A stretch of DNA of 64,000 nucleotides from Melioribacteraceae bacterium (GTDB lineage: Bacteria; Bacteroidota; Ignavibacteria; Ignavibacteriales; Melioribacteraceae): positions 23,643 through 87,642 of the forward strand of contig WYBN01000008.1 in NCBI GenBank assembly GCA_011525875.1, in the 5' to 3' direction. Positions 1 through 10,164 of this stretch are shown piece by piece; position 1 is the first letter of the stretch, and each line of letters starts with the position of its first letter. The notes beneath the pieces were generated by a model. The model was given only the letters and a program-made list of their open reading frames with translations, made no database searches and was not told the origin of the DNA. Position numbers and translations under genes: made by a program.

Positions 1-990
1 AATTACTTTCCCTCCGGTTCGCAAATCAGCATCCCCGATATTTATCATAATTCTATCCATTGTCACACGTCCAATCTGAGGATATTTCTTCCCATTAATA
101 ATAACAAAAGCTTTATTAGTTAAATTACGAAAGTATCCATCAGCATACCCGATTGGAATTGTTGCAACCTTCAAATTTTTATTTGCCTTGAAAAGGCGTC
201 CGTAACTTACAGTTTCACCTTTCCTCATCTCGCGAATTGTGCTAATTCCGGAAATAAGCGACATAACGGGTTTCAGCTTTATAGATTCGGTAGTTTCAAG
301 CGATGGATAATAACCGTAAAGCGATATTCCTGGCCGAACCATATCGAGATAAGAATTTGGAATATCGAGAATTGCGCCGCTGTTTGCTGCATGAGCTAAT
401 CCGTAATTTATATTCTCATTTGATAATATGTGGATAATATACTTAAATCTATCCAATTGCAGAGCGGCAAACGATTTATTTCTTTCATCCGCCGTGGCAA
501 AATGTGTATATATCCCGTCTATCTCTACCGATTTAATTTCGGAAATTCTTCTTATTGCATGCAAAGCTTTAGAGTAATGAAAACCGAGCCTGCCCATACC
601 GGTATCTATATTGATATGGACTTTTAATTTCCTGTTAGAATTCAACTTCTTTAATTTTTTAATATGCTCTTCAGTGCAAATTGTGGGCATAATATTATAA
701 GTATAATATTCATCCAGATCATCAATCAACAATGGCGCAAAACTTACTATTGGTTCTTTGCAATTACAAGTTTTCCTAAGTTCAACTGCTTCTTCTATCA
801 AAGCTACGCCGTAATATTCGGGTTTTTTGTCTCCAAGCTTCATAAGGCTTAAGACACATTCCCTCATTCCGTGCCCATACGCATCCGCTTTAACCACAGC
901 CATTATCTTTGATTTCCCGACTTTTCGTCTTATATTCAAATAATTGGACTTCAGATGTGATAGATTAATTTCCGCATAAGTGGCGCGCAT
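1..990 (-). CDS. alr: Alanine racemase, C-terminus cut by window edge
   Basis: PLP enzyme that interconverts L- and D-alanine for peptidoglycan synthesis in the cytoplasm. The start is ATG at 990, giving MRATYAEINLSHLKSN, with a GGAGA ribosome site just upstream. The PLP-lysine motif AVVKADAYGHG lies near residue 35, and the fold-type III barrel continues with INIDTGMGRLGF, HAANSGA and MVRPGISLYGY. About 330 codons are present with no stop before position 1, while the family is usually 360-380 residues, so the last part of the C-terminal beta domain is missing. It is transcribed away from the YbjQ gene. The family assignment is secure. Confidence 0.93.
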   Translation of the reverse strand, partial: MRATYAEINLSHLKSNYLNIRRKVGKSKIMAVVKADAYGHGMRECVLSLMKLGDKKPEYYGVALIEEAVELRKTCNCKEPIVSFAPLLIDDLDEYYTYNIMPTICTEEHIKKLKKLNSNRKLKVHINIDTGMGRLGFHYSKALHAIRRISEIKSVEIDGIYTHFATADERNKSFAALQLDRFKYIIHILSNENINYGLAHAANSGAILDIPNSYLDMVRPGISLYGYYPSLETTESIKLKPVMSLISGISTIREMRKGETVSYGRLFKANKNLKVATIPIGYADGYFRNLTNKAFVIINGKKYPQIGRVTMDRIMINIGDADLRTGGKVI

Positions 991-1183
991 ATTTCTCCGG
1001 TTTTTTATAAAACTTCTACTATCGCTTGTTAAAAATAAATTATTTAACAGACATAAAAAAATAATAAGTTGAACCGTAAATTTTGAAAAACATTATTGCC
1101 ACAAATTTTTATTGTGACTATTTTGTTTCTAAAATTATTTTAATTTTGACAAAGCAAGCATCCTATCATTAAAGGAGCAATCT

Positions 1184-1507
1184 ATGCTTATTACAACAAC
1201 AAATACTGTAGAAGGGAAAAAAGTTTTAAAGTACATCGGGCTTGTTTCGGGCGAAGCGATTCTCGGGGCAAACATATTTAAAGACTTTTTCGCCGGCATT
1301 CGCGATATCGTTGGGGGAAGATCTGCATCCTATGAACGAGAATTAAGGCGCGCAAAGGAAATTGCCGTAGAGGAAATGTCAGCGCAGGCTCAATCACTCG
1401 GTGGGAATGCCGTAATCGGTGTTGACCTCGATTATGAAACTATCGGTCAGGGCGGCAGTATGCTAATGGTTTCTGCCAGTGGCACAGCCGTCGTTCTTGA
1501 AAACTAA
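1184..1507 (+). CDS. YbjQ/UPF0145 family protein
   Basis: A 107-residue protein with the whole YbjQ (UPF0145, DUF74) pattern: [14 protein letters not shown] at the N-terminus, then [12 protein letters not shown], and a C-terminal half with [18 protein letters not shown]. Members form small pentameric beta-barrel assemblies; their biochemical role is unclear, although some annotation calls them heavy-metal binding. A good AAAGGAG site lies about 8 bases before the ATG. It is monocistronic, and its last four bases overlap the convergent SRPBCC gene. The length is normal for the family. Confidence 0.9.
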   Translation: MLITTTNTVEGKKVLKYIGLVSGEAILGANIFKDFFAGIRDIVGGRSASYERELRRAKEIAVEEMSAQAQSLGGNAVIGVDLDYETIGQGGSMLMVSASGTAVVLEN

Positions 1508-1962
1508 GAATTGAATTTCTTCTTAAGATATTCAAAACGGAAATTGAAAATTTGGATTAGTTTTGGGCGGATGAAGAGCTTGTGGACTAACCGCCCAAGT
1601 ATTCCAAAAGGAACGCCATAATTCACAATATCAATCATATTAACTTTACCTTGTAATTTTTCAATAATATGCTGATGATGCCAAAATTTATAAGGACCGA
1701 ATCTCTGTTCGTCGATAAAATACGAACCCTCTTTCACATTCTTTATTTCAGTTAACCAGGTTTGTTTGATACCGGGAATAATTTCTACCATATATTTAAT
1801 AATCTGACCAGAATACATCTTCGGAGCGATTTCATTTACAATACGAAATTTTAGTGAAGGAGGTGTAATTTCATTTAAATTATTAGGATTCGATAAAAAA
1901 TTCCACGCCTCTTCTCGGGAAATGTTAAGTAATTGTTCCTGCCGTAATTCATAGATTTTCAT
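1504..1962 (-). CDS. SRPBCC / polyketide-cyclase-like ligand-binding protein
   Basis: A 152-residue cytoplasmic protein with the START/SRPBCC helix-grip pattern: an N-terminal strand, then [21 protein letters not shown] (the helix that opens the cavity), a WLTEI strand region, [17 protein letters not shown], and a C-terminal long helix ending FEYLKKKF. Related proteins are annotated as SRPBCC family or as CDP-paratose 2-epimerase-associated cyclase-like proteins. The ligand cannot be read from sequence. It is convergent with the YbjQ gene (4-base overlap). It has no signal peptide. Confidence 0.8.
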   Translation of the reverse strand: MKIYELRQEQLLNISREEAWNFLSNPNNLNEITPPSLKFRIVNEIAPKMYSGQIIKYMVEIIPGIKQTWLTEIKNVKEGSYFIDEQRFGPYKFWHHQHIIEKLQGKVNMIDIVNYGVPFGILGRLVHKLFIRPKLIQIFNFRFEYLKKKFNS

Positions 1963-2139
1963 TTTTACTCAAATATATTGTTTCAAATAATTTCTAACCT
2001 TACATTATTTCAAAAAGTTCATTCCCAGCCTGAGATATTCGTGGGATTTATTTCATTCTGAATAACACTTTCATATTCGAAAATTCATGGGATTAGATAA
2101 CTTAAATTCGTTAACTTTACCTGCAAAAACCGGATTTTT

Positions 2140-3615
2140 ATGGAAATTTTACAAATCACAGCATTAATTACTGTCTTTATCATAATGGCTCTATTAATGT
2201 TCCTTAGAAAAATTCCGGCGTTAATTGCCCTTCCTTTAATGGCTTTTCTTATCGCAATAATTGGCGGTGTATCCTTTAAAGATACAATACAATTTGTTAT
2301 TGGACATGGTACGCTGAAACTTCATGCAGCTTATACAATTGCGATGTTCGGCAGTATGCTTAGTGTAATTCTACAGAAAACGGGGGTAGCAGAAAATTTC
2401 ATTAAAAAAGGTGCCGAATTAGCGGGTGATAGACCCTGGATCATCGCTGTACTAATGTTATCAATTATTACTTTATTATTCACTACCCTTGGCGGACTTG
2501 GGGCAATAATCATGGTAGCAACGATAGTTTTACCCATAATGTCTGCGGTAGGAATCGGACCGATGACTACAGTCGGAATTTTTTTAATAGGATTAAGTAT
2601 AGGCGGCACGCTCAACGTTGGGAATTGGGCTGTTTATATAAGTGTAATGGGTTTAACTGTTGATGAGATCCGACCATTTGCATTGATTATGTTTTCCATA
2701 ACCTTTTTAGCGGCTTTAATTTATATCACTGTGCAGCTTTTCCGCGACGGTCATGATCTAAACCTCCGGAAAATAATCTTAAGGAGCATATTTTATATCA
2801 CTGCCGCAGCAGGTGTTCTTGTATTATATAATTATGTTTTGCCAGGCAAATATACAGAAGTAATATGCAGAATATTCACAATCGCAGGCGAAATATTAAC
2901 ATGGCTGATAGGTTTACTAATTATTTTGTTATTCGTGCATATAATTATCAGGTTGATACAGAGGAAGAACGAAGACTCAAACGAAGTTCATTGGACGTCT
3001 TTCTTTTCTCCGATTATACCGTTGTTCTTAATTCTTCTTTTTGATCTGGACTTCATAGCGGCGTTTGTTGTAGGTCTAATTTACACGTTTATAGCCACCT
3101 ACAAAAAAGGAAGATTGAATCTATTTATTCAATCTATTTTTGAAGGCGGCGGTATTGTGATGCCCGCAGTTGTTTTGATGTTTGGAATCGGTATGCTGCT
3201 GATAGCCATAATGGGACCCGGCATTGAATTGCCCGAATATAAAGATGGCTGGCCGGTTTTAAATATTCTTCGTCCTTTGATGGGAAATCTTGTGCCTTCA
3301 TCCCCTATCAGTTACGTTTTAACTTTTACAATTGCAGCTCCGTTAGCGCTTTACCGAGGTCCTCTTAACGTCTGGGGAATGGGATATGGTCTGGCTGCAG
3401 TTTTTTTAGCAAGCGGAATGAATCCCGGTGCAGTTATGGGGGTACTCTTGGCAGTGGGGCAAATACAAGGAATCAGCGACCCGACAAATACGCACAATGT
3501 GTGGCTTGCTAACGAAATGCGTATTGATGTCCAAAAAGTACTATGGAATACAATACCATATACATGGATCATCGCCTTTTTCGGGTTGATATTCGCAGCA
3601 ATAATTTTTATGTGA
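2140..3615 (+). CDS. Ion-coupled organic-anion transporter (IT superfamily, CitMHS/GntP-like)
   Basis: A very hydrophobic 491-residue inner-membrane protein with about 11-13 predicted membrane segments and two repeated halves. The conserved-looking segments are TTLGGLGAIIMVATIVLPIMSA in the first half and ALYRGPLNVWGMGYG followed by GQIQGISDPTNTHN in the second. This architecture fits the ion transporter superfamily of citrate, gluconate and dicarboxylate carriers; the substrate cannot be assigned. It is the first gene of the run that continues with the HyuA-like gene 32 bases downstream, so it probably imports what that pathway uses. The start is ATG at 2140 with a poor ribosome site. The similarity is a family impression and not an alignment. 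Confidence 0.7.
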   Translation: MEILQITALITVFIIMALLMFLRKIPALIALPLMAFLIAIIGGVSFKDTIQFVIGHGTLKLHAAYTIAMFGSMLSVILQKTGVAENFIKKGAELAGDRPWIIAVLMLSIITLLFTTLGGLGAIIMVATIVLPIMSAVGIGPMTTVGIFLIGLSIGGTLNVGNWAVYISVMGLTVDEIRPFALIMFSITFLAALIYITVQLFRDGHDLNLRKIILRSIFYITAAAGVLVLYNYVLPGKYTEVICRIFTIAGEILTWLIGLLIILLFVHIIIRLIQRKNEDSNEVHWTSFFSPIIPLFLILLFDLDFIAAFVVGLIYTFIATYKKGRLNLFIQSIFEGGGIVMPAVVLMFGIGMLLIAIMGPGIELPEYKDGWPVLNILRPLMGNLVPSSPISYVLTFTIAAPLALYRGPLNVWGMGYGLAAVFLASGMNPGAVMGVLLAVGQIQGISDPTNTHNVWLANEMRIDVQKVLWNTIPYTWIIAFFGLIFAAIIFM

Positions 3616-3647
3616 CTATTCCAAAAACTTGAATTTAACTTTCTGAA

Positions 3648-5807
3648 ATGGATAAAAGAAAAATAAAAGTTGGAATTGACGTCGGCGGAACCTTTACACA
3701 TGCAGTGGCTGTCGACATCAAAGATTTTTCGATAATTGGAAAAGTCTGCCTACCTACAACCCACAAAGCTGAAGAAGGCGTTGCTAAAGGCGTTGTCGAT
3801 TCAATGCAATTACTGCTTCAAGAAAATAAGATTGATCCGAATGAAATCATTCTTATAGCTCACTCAACAACACAGGCTACGAATGCTCTTCTTGAAGGAG
3901 ATGTTGCTGTTGTTGGTGTAATCGGTATGGGGAAAGGATTTGAAGGAAAGCGCGCAAGAAATGAAATAAACCTCAGCAACATTGAATTATCGCCCGGGAA
4001 ATATTTGCCTACTAAGTTTACATTTTTTGACACATCTTTGCAGATAAGTGAACAAGATATTTCCAAAGCACTTGACCGCATGCTTGAAGAAGGAGCTCAG
4101 GTTTTCGTAGCTAGTGAAGCTTTTGGAGTTGATAATTCCACCAACGAGGATTTTGTTGTGAAGATTGCAGAGAGTAAAAATCTTAAAGCCACCGCTGCCA
4201 GCAGAATATCAAGATTATATGGCTTAAGAGTCAGAACGAGAACAGCAATCATCAATGCGAGTATGATGCCCAAAATGCTTGAAACAGCAAATCTCACGGA
4301 AGATTCGGTGCGTAAAAGCGGCATTAATGCTCCGCTGATGGTAATGCGTTCAGATGGAGGCATCATGGATATTAATGAAATGAGAAGACGACCGATATTA
4401 ACAATGCTATCGGGACCCGCTGCGGGGGTCGCTGCAGCTTTAATGTATGCTAAAGTAAGTGATGGAATTTTCTTAGAAGTCGGAGGAACTTCTACGGATA
4501 TTTCGATTATCAAGAACGGGAAACCACAGGTAAAGTCCGCTCAAATAGGGGGCAATCGTTTATATCTCCGAACACTTGATGTCAGAACGCTGGGTATCGC
4601 AGGCGGTTCGATGCCTCGAATTCAAGGCAATGAGATAATTGACGTAGGTCCAAGAAGCGCTCACATTGCCGAACTCGCTTATACATCATTCAGTCAGGAG
4701 GATGACTTTTCCGATATCGAAATCGAGACTATTCAACCACTTGTCGGAGATCCACAAGATTATTTATCTATCAACAATAAAAAGAATAATAAAAAATTTA
4801 CTCTAACGCCGACAGCAGCTTCGTATTTTCTTGACCTTGTAAAAGAAGTTGGACATGGCATCGGAAACAGGCATGCTATAAAAAGTTGTTTCCTTTCACT
4901 CGCAAAGATTTTTAATCGGGAGCCGAAAGAACTGGCATCGGAGATATTGAGAATTTCAGCCGAAAAAATTAAGCCGGTTATTAATCAATTGATTAGAGAA
5001 TATAAACTTGACCGAGATTTAACAAAATTCGTTGGCGGTGGAGGCGGCGCATCTGCAATAGTTCCATTCACCGCCGAATATATGAATTTTGAACACAGTA
5101 TCTGCAAGAACACAGAAGTAATTTCTGCAATCGGAGCTGCCTTAGGAATGATTCGTGACTCAGTAGAAAAAAATATTCTTAACCCGACAGAGAACGACCT
5201 TATCAATCTGAGGCAGGAAGCATATGAATCTGTAATTGCAATGGGCGCTCAAGCGGATTCGGTTGAGGTTGCTATCGAAATCGATACGAAAAATAAAAAA
5301 GTAATAGCCGTTGCTATGGGCACCAGCGAAATGAGAACAAGAGACCTTGATGTTAAAGAACTTCCAGAATATGAATTACTCAGGATCTGCGCAGCTTCAC
5401 TTAAAACTGAACCGGGGCAACTCTTCATAATGGGGAAAACTTCTTTCCTAAGAGCCGTGGTTCATAAGTATCAAAAGAAACATTTGTTTGGATTATTGAA
5501 GGAAGATGTTCAGCGGCTTCGTGTGATAGACAACGAAGGAACGATCAGATTGCAATTGAATGACTGCATCGTCAAATCGGTTAGTTCTGATAAAATTAAA
5601 ACTACTATTTTAGAAGTGATCGAAACACTTACTACGTTCGGTGATGCAGGCGCATTAATTCCTGATATGTTCATTTTGATATCGGGCAAAATAATTGACC
5701 TTACAGGGTTAATAAATCAATCGCAGATATCAGCGTTGGTTGAGTTGGAGATTTCAAAAATTCCGGGCAAAGAAAATATCATAATAATCGCATCGGCAAA
5801 AAAATGA
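3648..5807 (+). CDS. Hydantoinase/oxoprolinase A-family (HyuA-like) ASKHA ATPase
   Basis: A 719-residue protein. The phosphate-1 loop [15 protein letters not shown] lies at residues 9-23 (HyuA_N) and [14 protein letters not shown] near 68-81. The Hydantoinase_A domain follows with [29 protein letters not shown] and [11 protein letters not shown], and [14 protein letters not shown] closes the nucleotide fold. After about residue 500 there is a further domain of about 210 residues. The family includes ATP-dependent 5-oxoprolinases, N-methylhydantoinases and acetone carboxylase subunits, which normally work with a HyuB partner. No HyuB gene is present here, so the reaction is open. The stop overlaps the next start by 4 bases (ATGA), showing operon membership. 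Confidence 0.85.
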   Translation: MDKRKIKVGIDVGGTFTHAVAVDIKDFSIIGKVCLPTTHKAEEGVAKGVVDSMQLLLQENKIDPNEIILIAHSTTQATNALLEGDVAVVGVIGMGKGFEGKRARNEINLSNIELSPGKYLPTKFTFFDTSLQISEQDISKALDRMLEEGAQVFVASEAFGVDNSTNEDFVVKIAESKNLKATAASRISRLYGLRVRTRTAIINASMMPKMLETANLTEDSVRKSGINAPLMVMRSDGGIMDINEMRRRPILTMLSGPAAGVAAALMYAKVSDGIFLEVGGTSTDISIIKNGKPQVKSAQIGGNRLYLRTLDVRTLGIAGGSMPRIQGNEIIDVGPRSAHIAELAYTSFSQEDDFSDIEIETIQPLVGDPQDYLSINNKKNNKKFTLTPTAASYFLDLVKEVGHGIGNRHAIKSCFLSLAKIFNREPKELASEILRISAEKIKPVINQLIREYKLDRDLTKFVGGGGGASAIVPFTAEYMNFEHSICKNTEVISAIGAALGMIRDSVEKNILNPTENDLINLRQEAYESVIAMGAQADSVEVAIEIDTKNKKVIAVAMGTSEMRTRDLDVKELPEYELLRICAASLKTEPGQLFIMGKTSFLRAVVHKYQKKHLFGLLKEDVQRLRVIDNEGTIRLQLNDCIVKSVSSDKIKTTILEVIETLTTFGDAGALIPDMFILISGKIIDLTGLINQSQISALVELEISKIPGKENIIIIASAKK

Positions 5808-6649
5808 TAAATAAATACTATGATTATATTGTTTACTCGGCTTCTTTGGCAGGCGTAGTGTTTGCACTGAATAAAACGCGTTTGGGTAAAAGTGTGTTAT
5901 TAATAAATCGTTATGGATTCCCCGGCGGCGATCTTACTAATGCATTAAATTGTTTTCAAAAGAAAAACCAAATGACTGATTCTCTTACAGCAGATATAAT
6001 CGGTAAAATAGTGGGTTTTCGAAACGGAATTTTATACGAAAAGAATACGGATATTGTACTGAATCCTGAAGCAATAAAGATCGTACTCCAAGATTATCTT
6101 GAAAATGGAGGAGTGGATTTGCTTTTTCACGTTGAACCGAAATTTATTTCATTTATTAACGGAATTAATCTTCAACTGGTTGCAAAAGAAGGAATTGCAG
6201 ACATTTCTTCGGCAAAAATTTTTGATGCTTCGGATGATTTTACTCTACTCAGATTATCGGGAAAAGATTATATTAAACTCAAGCAAAGATACTTGAATGT
6301 AATAACCGCTAAACCGGCTGTACAACTTAATCTTGATTTCAAAAATATTTTAAAATCGGTAGAGCTGATTGACGGGCGTTATTGGATTTCACTTGATCTT
6401 AATTCAACCGATGATTTCTGCGCTGATAATAAAGCGCAGGAATTGTTAAATGAATTCAACTCATATCTTCAAAATTTCGGTTCAAGAATTCAATTAGTCC
6501 CGGCTCAATCAATTTCTTACTATGAATATGATTTTTCTCTAAATAATAATTTATTATCAAATCCGGAAAGATTAATCGGAAGGAATTTTCGGCTTGATGA
6601 ACGTCTACTCAAGTCGTATGAAATTGAAATATATTTGGATGGTTTTTAA
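5804..6649 (+). CDS. Degenerate FAD_oxidored paralogue, N-terminal half only
   Basis: A 281-residue protein that aligns with the first part of the intact FAD protein two genes downstream. [20 protein letters not shown] replaces the Rossmann loop VIVIGAGISGVSAAVKAA, and [17 protein letters not shown] matches LLIEQYGFIGGMSTAGM. The GxGxxG glycines are largely gone (YSASLAG) and the C-terminal family block AGRCISAT...MPTSAATG is absent. It is not obviously a pseudogene: the frame is open, it is coupled by ATGA to the HyuA-like gene, and the next gene starts 2 bases after its stop. It could be a structural partner of the intact paralogue or a gene in decay. Confidence 0.6.
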   Translation: MINKYYDYIVYSASLAGVVFALNKTRLGKSVLLINRYGFPGGDLTNALNCFQKKNQMTDSLTADIIGKIVGFRNGILYEKNTDIVLNPEAIKIVLQDYLENGGVDLLFHVEPKFISFINGINLQLVAKEGIADISSAKIFDASDDFTLLRLSGKDYIKLKQRYLNVITAKPAVQLNLDFKNILKSVELIDGRYWISLDLNSTDDFCADNKAQELLNEFNSYLQNFGSRIQLVPAQSISYYEYDFSLNNNLLSNPERLIGRNFRLDERLLKSYEIEIYLDGF

Positions 6650-6651
6650 GT

Positions 6652-7350
6652 ATGAATAAACAAATAAAAAAAATAAAAGGCGGGTTGATAGTATCGTGTC
6701 AGGCGGATGAAGGCTCCCCTTTCGATTCGCCCGAAGATGTTACGAAATTTGCTGTCGCTGCAGTCCAAGGAGGCGCAGCGGGGATAAGAAGCAATGGCTT
6801 AGAAAAAACAAATATGATTATATTGAATGTAAAACTTCCTGTTATTGGTCTCATTAAATCTAAGTTTGACGATGGCTCGGTGAGAATAACAGGTTCTGCT
6901 CTTGATGCCGAAAACCTCTGCAGAATCGGTACGCATATTATTGCAATCGACGGGACATTCAGAAAGCGTGAAGGCATGACCGGTCCGGAATTTATTAGAA
7001 AGATTAAATCAAAACTCAAATGCGCTGTGATGGCAGACTGCTCATCTCTTGATGAAGCAATAGCTTGCGCGGACGAAGGGGCTGACTGCGTATCAACTAC
7101 TTTGCACGGTTACACACCCGAAACAATGCAACAAAAAAGTGATTATCCCGATTTAGAGCTTCTCAAAAGCTTTATTGAAAATGTTCATGTTCCAGTTATT
7201 GCCGAAGGCAGATATAACATGCCTGAACTCGCTGCTAAAGCTATCGAATTAGGCGCTTGGAGCGTTGTAGTTGGTACGGCAATAACAAGGCCTGCGGTGA
7301 TTACAAAATGGTTTTCGGATTCTATAAAACAATTAAGAAAAAATCAGTGA
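6652..7350 (+). CDS. nanE: N-acylmannosamine-6-phosphate 2-epimerase family
   Basis: A 232-residue TIM-barrel protein of the NanE family, which converts N-acetylmannosamine-6-phosphate to N-acetylglucosamine-6-phosphate. Family blocks visible: KGGLIVSCQADEGSPF at the N-terminus, GGAAGIRSN, LPVIGLIK, GTHIIAIDGTFR, VMADCSSLDEA, STTLHGYTPE, PVIAEGRYNMPE and VVVGTAITRPAVIT, which forms the phosphate loop. The length is typical. No sialic acid lyase (NanA) or ManNAc kinase (NanK) is nearby, so the source of its substrate is not the standard Neu5Ac route. It is coupled to both FAD genes, starting 2 bases after one and overlapping the other by 4. Confidence 0.88.
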   Translation: MNKQIKKIKGGLIVSCQADEGSPFDSPEDVTKFAVAAVQGGAAGIRSNGLEKTNMIILNVKLPVIGLIKSKFDDGSVRITGSALDAENLCRIGTHIIAIDGTFRKREGMTGPEFIRKIKSKLKCAVMADCSSLDEAIACADEGADCVSTTLHGYTPETMQQKSDYPDLELLKSFIENVHVPVIAEGRYNMPELAAKAIELGAWSVVVGTAITRPAVITKWFSDSIKQLRKNQ

Positions 7351-8660
7351 GCATAAAAGACAAATATAATGTTATAGTAATAGGCGCTGGTATTTCCGGT
7401 GTTAGCGCCGCAGTTAAAGCAGCAAGAAGTGGTGTTTCGGTTCTACTTATTGAACAATATGGTTTCATAGGAGGAATGTCAACAGCAGGAATGGTCTCTC
7501 CGTTCATGAAACATTCGGTAAACGGCGAGACTCTGGTGCGTGGTGTATTTGAAGACTTAGAAATCAACATGAGAAATATTAATGGAATGATTGATAATGG
7601 TTTTTATGCAAGCGCTTTAAGAACCGCATCATACAATCTATTGATCGGATCAAGATGCGATGTTCTCTTAAATTCAGTTATATTCAATGTAGAAAGTAAA
7701 GATCGATTTGTAAAATCAATTGACATACTTTCTAACGGCAAACAATTAAGTATAAAGGGAGATATATTTATTGACACATCCGGAGATGCACAGTTAGTTT
7801 ACTTAGGCGGTTTTTCGTGGGCTAAAGGTGATGAAACGTCCGGGAAAATGCAGGCGCTAACATTATTTTTCAGGATGGCGGATATTGATATACAAAAAGT
7901 AACAGATTATGCTTCTAAGAACAAAAATGATTTTTTTGGATGGATGGATTATAATTTTGATTTGAATAAAATTATATCCATAGCGGGATTTTTCAGTAAC
8001 GTTAAAAAGGCAATTACTGAAGGACGTCTGCCGCCCGAAGTAAATTACATTTTCTTCACTACCCTTCCAGAGTCAGGCGAAGCTTCGTTTAATACTTCAA
8101 ATATTCTCGGACTAGACGGTTCCACTTCATTAGACTTAACAAAAGCCGAACTCGAAGGCAGGAGACAAGTCAGACGGGTCGTGGAGCTTCTTCAAGACGA
8201 AATCCCGGGTTTTGAAAATTCTTTTTTACTTGAGACTGCAGTTCAGGTGGGAGTTCGCGAGACTAGAAGAGCTGTCGGCGATTATATAGTTACCGGCGAC
8301 GATATCAGATACGGAAGAAAATTCCCCGATGCAATTGCTAGAGGATGCTACGGGATTGATATTCATGGTCAGAAGGACGAAGAGAGCAAAATGGAGAACC
8401 TGCCTGAAGGCGCTTACTATGAAATTCCGCGCGGTTCGATAATAGTTAGAAATTCTGAAAATTTATTGGTAGCCGGCAGATGTATTTCTGCTACAAGAGA
8501 AGGGCATGGCGCCTTAAGAATTATGCCCACTTCAGCCGCAACCGGCGAAGCATGCGGTGCATGGGCGGCATTAGCAGTTAAAAATAACAAAAAGCTAAGA
8601 GAGATTAATCACAAGGTTCTTCAAGAATTAGTTGCTCATAACATTTCACTAAAAAATTAA
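7347..8660 (+). CDS. FAD-dependent oxidoreductase (FAD_oxidored family)
   Basis: An enzyme with an intact N-terminal dinucleotide loop NVIVIGAGISGVSAA, the family signature YGFIGGMSTAGMVSPF, and the C-terminal block LVAGRCISATREGHGALRIMPTSAATGEACG that completes the FAD site. This matches Pfam FAD_oxidored (PF12831), found in polysaccharide and amino-sugar loci; substrates are mostly unknown. I place the start at GTG 7347, overlapping the nanE stop by 4 bases, giving 437 residues. An in-frame ATG at 7308 is the alternative. It is a paralogue of the degenerate protein at 5804-6649. Confidence 0.83.
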   Translation: MSIKDKYNVIVIGAGISGVSAAVKAARSGVSVLLIEQYGFIGGMSTAGMVSPFMKHSVNGETLVRGVFEDLEINMRNINGMIDNGFYASALRTASYNLLIGSRCDVLLNSVIFNVESKDRFVKSIDILSNGKQLSIKGDIFIDTSGDAQLVYLGGFSWAKGDETSGKMQALTLFFRMADIDIQKVTDYASKNKNDFFGWMDYNFDLNKIISIAGFFSNVKKAITEGRLPPEVNYIFFTTLPESGEASFNTSNILGLDGSTSLDLTKAELEGRRQVRRVVELLQDEIPGFENSFLLETAVQVGVRETRRAVGDYIVTGDDIRYGRKFPDAIARGCYGIDIHGQKDEESKMENLPEGAYYEIPRGSIIVRNSENLLVAGRCISATREGHGALRIMPTSAATGEACGAWAALAVKNNKKLREINHKVLQELVAHNISLKN

Positions 8661-8702
8661 AGTAAAAACCTTATTAAATTTGCAATGTTTATTTAGATTC
8701 TT

Positions 8703-8722
8703 GCCGGATTCTTTAATCCGGC
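8703..8722 (+). terminator. Hairpin between FAD gene and phosphohexomutase gene
   Basis: Perfect 8-bp stem GCCGGATT / AATCCGGC with a CTTT loop, followed by the T-rich stretch TTCTTATT. It could end the transporter-to-FAD-gene transcript, or lie in the leader of the mutase gene, because a TAAATTTG box (8675-8682) resembling the phylum's -7 element lies just upstream. No good -33 element is visible. Confidence 0.5.
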
Positions 8723-8748
8723 TTCTTATTAAATAACAGGATAATGTT

Positions 8749-10161
8749 TTGGAAATAATATTTGGTACCGATGGCTGGCGGGGCATTATTGGTAATCAGG
8801 TAAACCATGAAAGCGTTGCTCTTGTGGCTCAGGCTTTTGCAGATTATTGCAAAAAATATTTTGATTACCCGAAGATTGCAGTCGGTTTTGACGGGAGGAA
8901 GTATTCAAATGAATTCGCAGAAATATTTTCTAAAGTTTTATCCGGCAACAAGATTGATGTTTCTCTCTCCGATAGAATTGTTCCTACTCCGGTTCTGTCT
9001 TTTTTTGTAAAGAAGGAAGGGTTGGATGCCGGCGCTATGATTACAGCCTCTCACAATCCTGCTGAATATAACGGCATCAAATTTAAAGCTGATTACGGAG
9101 GTCCGTTCTTCACGGAAGCCACACTTAAAGTCGAAAAATTAATCGGTAAAAGCAAACCGAAATTATCCACAAAGCAAATTAATACAGTGAATCTTTTTCC
9201 GCCCTATAAAAAACAACTCTTTGAAATAATCAATTTCGATTCGATTAGAGAAAGTAAACTCAAAGTATTAGTTGATTCGATGTCAGGAGCGGGACAAACT
9301 ATCATCGAAGAAATTTTAAAGGAAGCGGATACTGAGGTTACCACAATATTTTCTGCTGCAGATGATTCATTCAGCGGAAGAACTGCAGAACCGATCAGAA
9401 AAAATCTTTCGCCTCTGAGCAAAATGCTCAAAGAAGAAAAAGCTTTTTCAATTGGGCTGGCAACTGACGGCGATGCAGACAGAGTAGGAGTAATGCTTGA
9501 GACAGGAGAATGGCTTAGCTCGCAAGAAACCATTCTCGCCTTGGCGGATTATCTCGTCAACGTAAAAAAACTTGAAGGCGATCTTGTGAAGACCTCTTCA
9601 GTTACAGATAAGTTAAAATATTTTTTCCAATCACCGCAGCGGAAAGTTTTTGATGTTCAAGTCGGCTTCAAATATATTTGCGAAAGTATGTTAAAAGGCA
9701 ATATTCTTTTTGGATGTGAAGAAAGCGGAGGTTACGGGTATAAAAACCACATGCCGGAGAGAGATGGCATTTTATCTTCGCTGTTATTAATTGAGATGCT
9801 TGCCGTATCCGGCTGCACAAAGATGAGTGACTATGTTTATAGTATCAGAGAAAAATATGGAGTTGTATTTTACGACCGGGCGGATATTCAATACGCCGCA
9901 CAGAACAGGATGAGTATTTTACCAAAACTTTTTGATTTGCCTCCGAAGCAGCTTGCCGGCTCCGAAGTTTTATCGCTCGAAAAGTTCGACAGCAGCCGGG
10001 GTGTAATCAACGGACTCAAGTTTACTCTGAAAGGTGCATCAAGATGGTTATTGATACGTGCATCGGAGACCGAACCTCTTATCAGAATTTATGCGGAAGG
10101 GGACTCCAGTAATGATGTGCAAAATCTACTTTCCAGCGGGGAAAAATTAATTTTTGGATAA
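8749..10161 (+). CDS. Phosphoglucomutase/phosphomannomutase (alpha-D-phosphohexomutase)
   Basis: A 470-residue cytoplasmic mutase that interconverts hexose 1- and 6-phosphates through a phosphoserine. The motifs run in order: FGTDGWRGIIG, active-site serine loop ITASHNPAEYNGIK, metal loop TDGDADRVG, sugar-binding loop GCEESGGYGYKNHMPERDG, and C-terminal phosphate loop RASETEPLIRIYAE. The start is TTG at 8749, because the only nearby ATG is out of frame and the first residues EIIFGTDGW fit the family start. It lies 3 bases upstream of the HAD gene. Whether it prefers glucose, mannose or GlcNAc phosphates cannot be decided; the neighbours make GlcNAc-1-P a fair candidate. Confidence 0.9.
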   Translation: MEIIFGTDGWRGIIGNQVNHESVALVAQAFADYCKKYFDYPKIAVGFDGRKYSNEFAEIFSKVLSGNKIDVSLSDRIVPTPVLSFFVKKEGLDAGAMITASHNPAEYNGIKFKADYGGPFFTEATLKVEKLIGKSKPKLSTKQINTVNLFPPYKKQLFEIINFDSIRESKLKVLVDSMSGAGQTIIEEILKEADTEVTTIFSAADDSFSGRTAEPIRKNLSPLSKMLKEEKAFSIGLATDGDADRVGVMLETGEWLSSQETILALADYLVNVKKLEGDLVKTSSVTDKLKYFFQSPQRKVFDVQVGFKYICESMLKGNILFGCEESGGYGYKNHMPERDGILSSLLLIEMLAVSGCTKMSDYVYSIREKYGVVFYDRADIQYAAQNRMSILPKLFDLPPKQLAGSEVLSLEKFDSSRGVINGLKFTLKGASRWLLIRASETEPLIRIYAEGDSSNDVQNLLSSGEKLIFG

Positions 10162-10164
10162 ATA

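Noticed and set aside
3648..5807. ATP-dependent 5-oxoprolinase
   Set aside because: HyuB-type subunit is missing and the C-terminal domain differs; only the A-subunit family can be supported.
6652..8660. Standard sialic acid (nan) catabolic operon
   Set aside because: Only NanE is present; NanA lyase, NanK kinase, sialidase and sialic acid transporter are absent.
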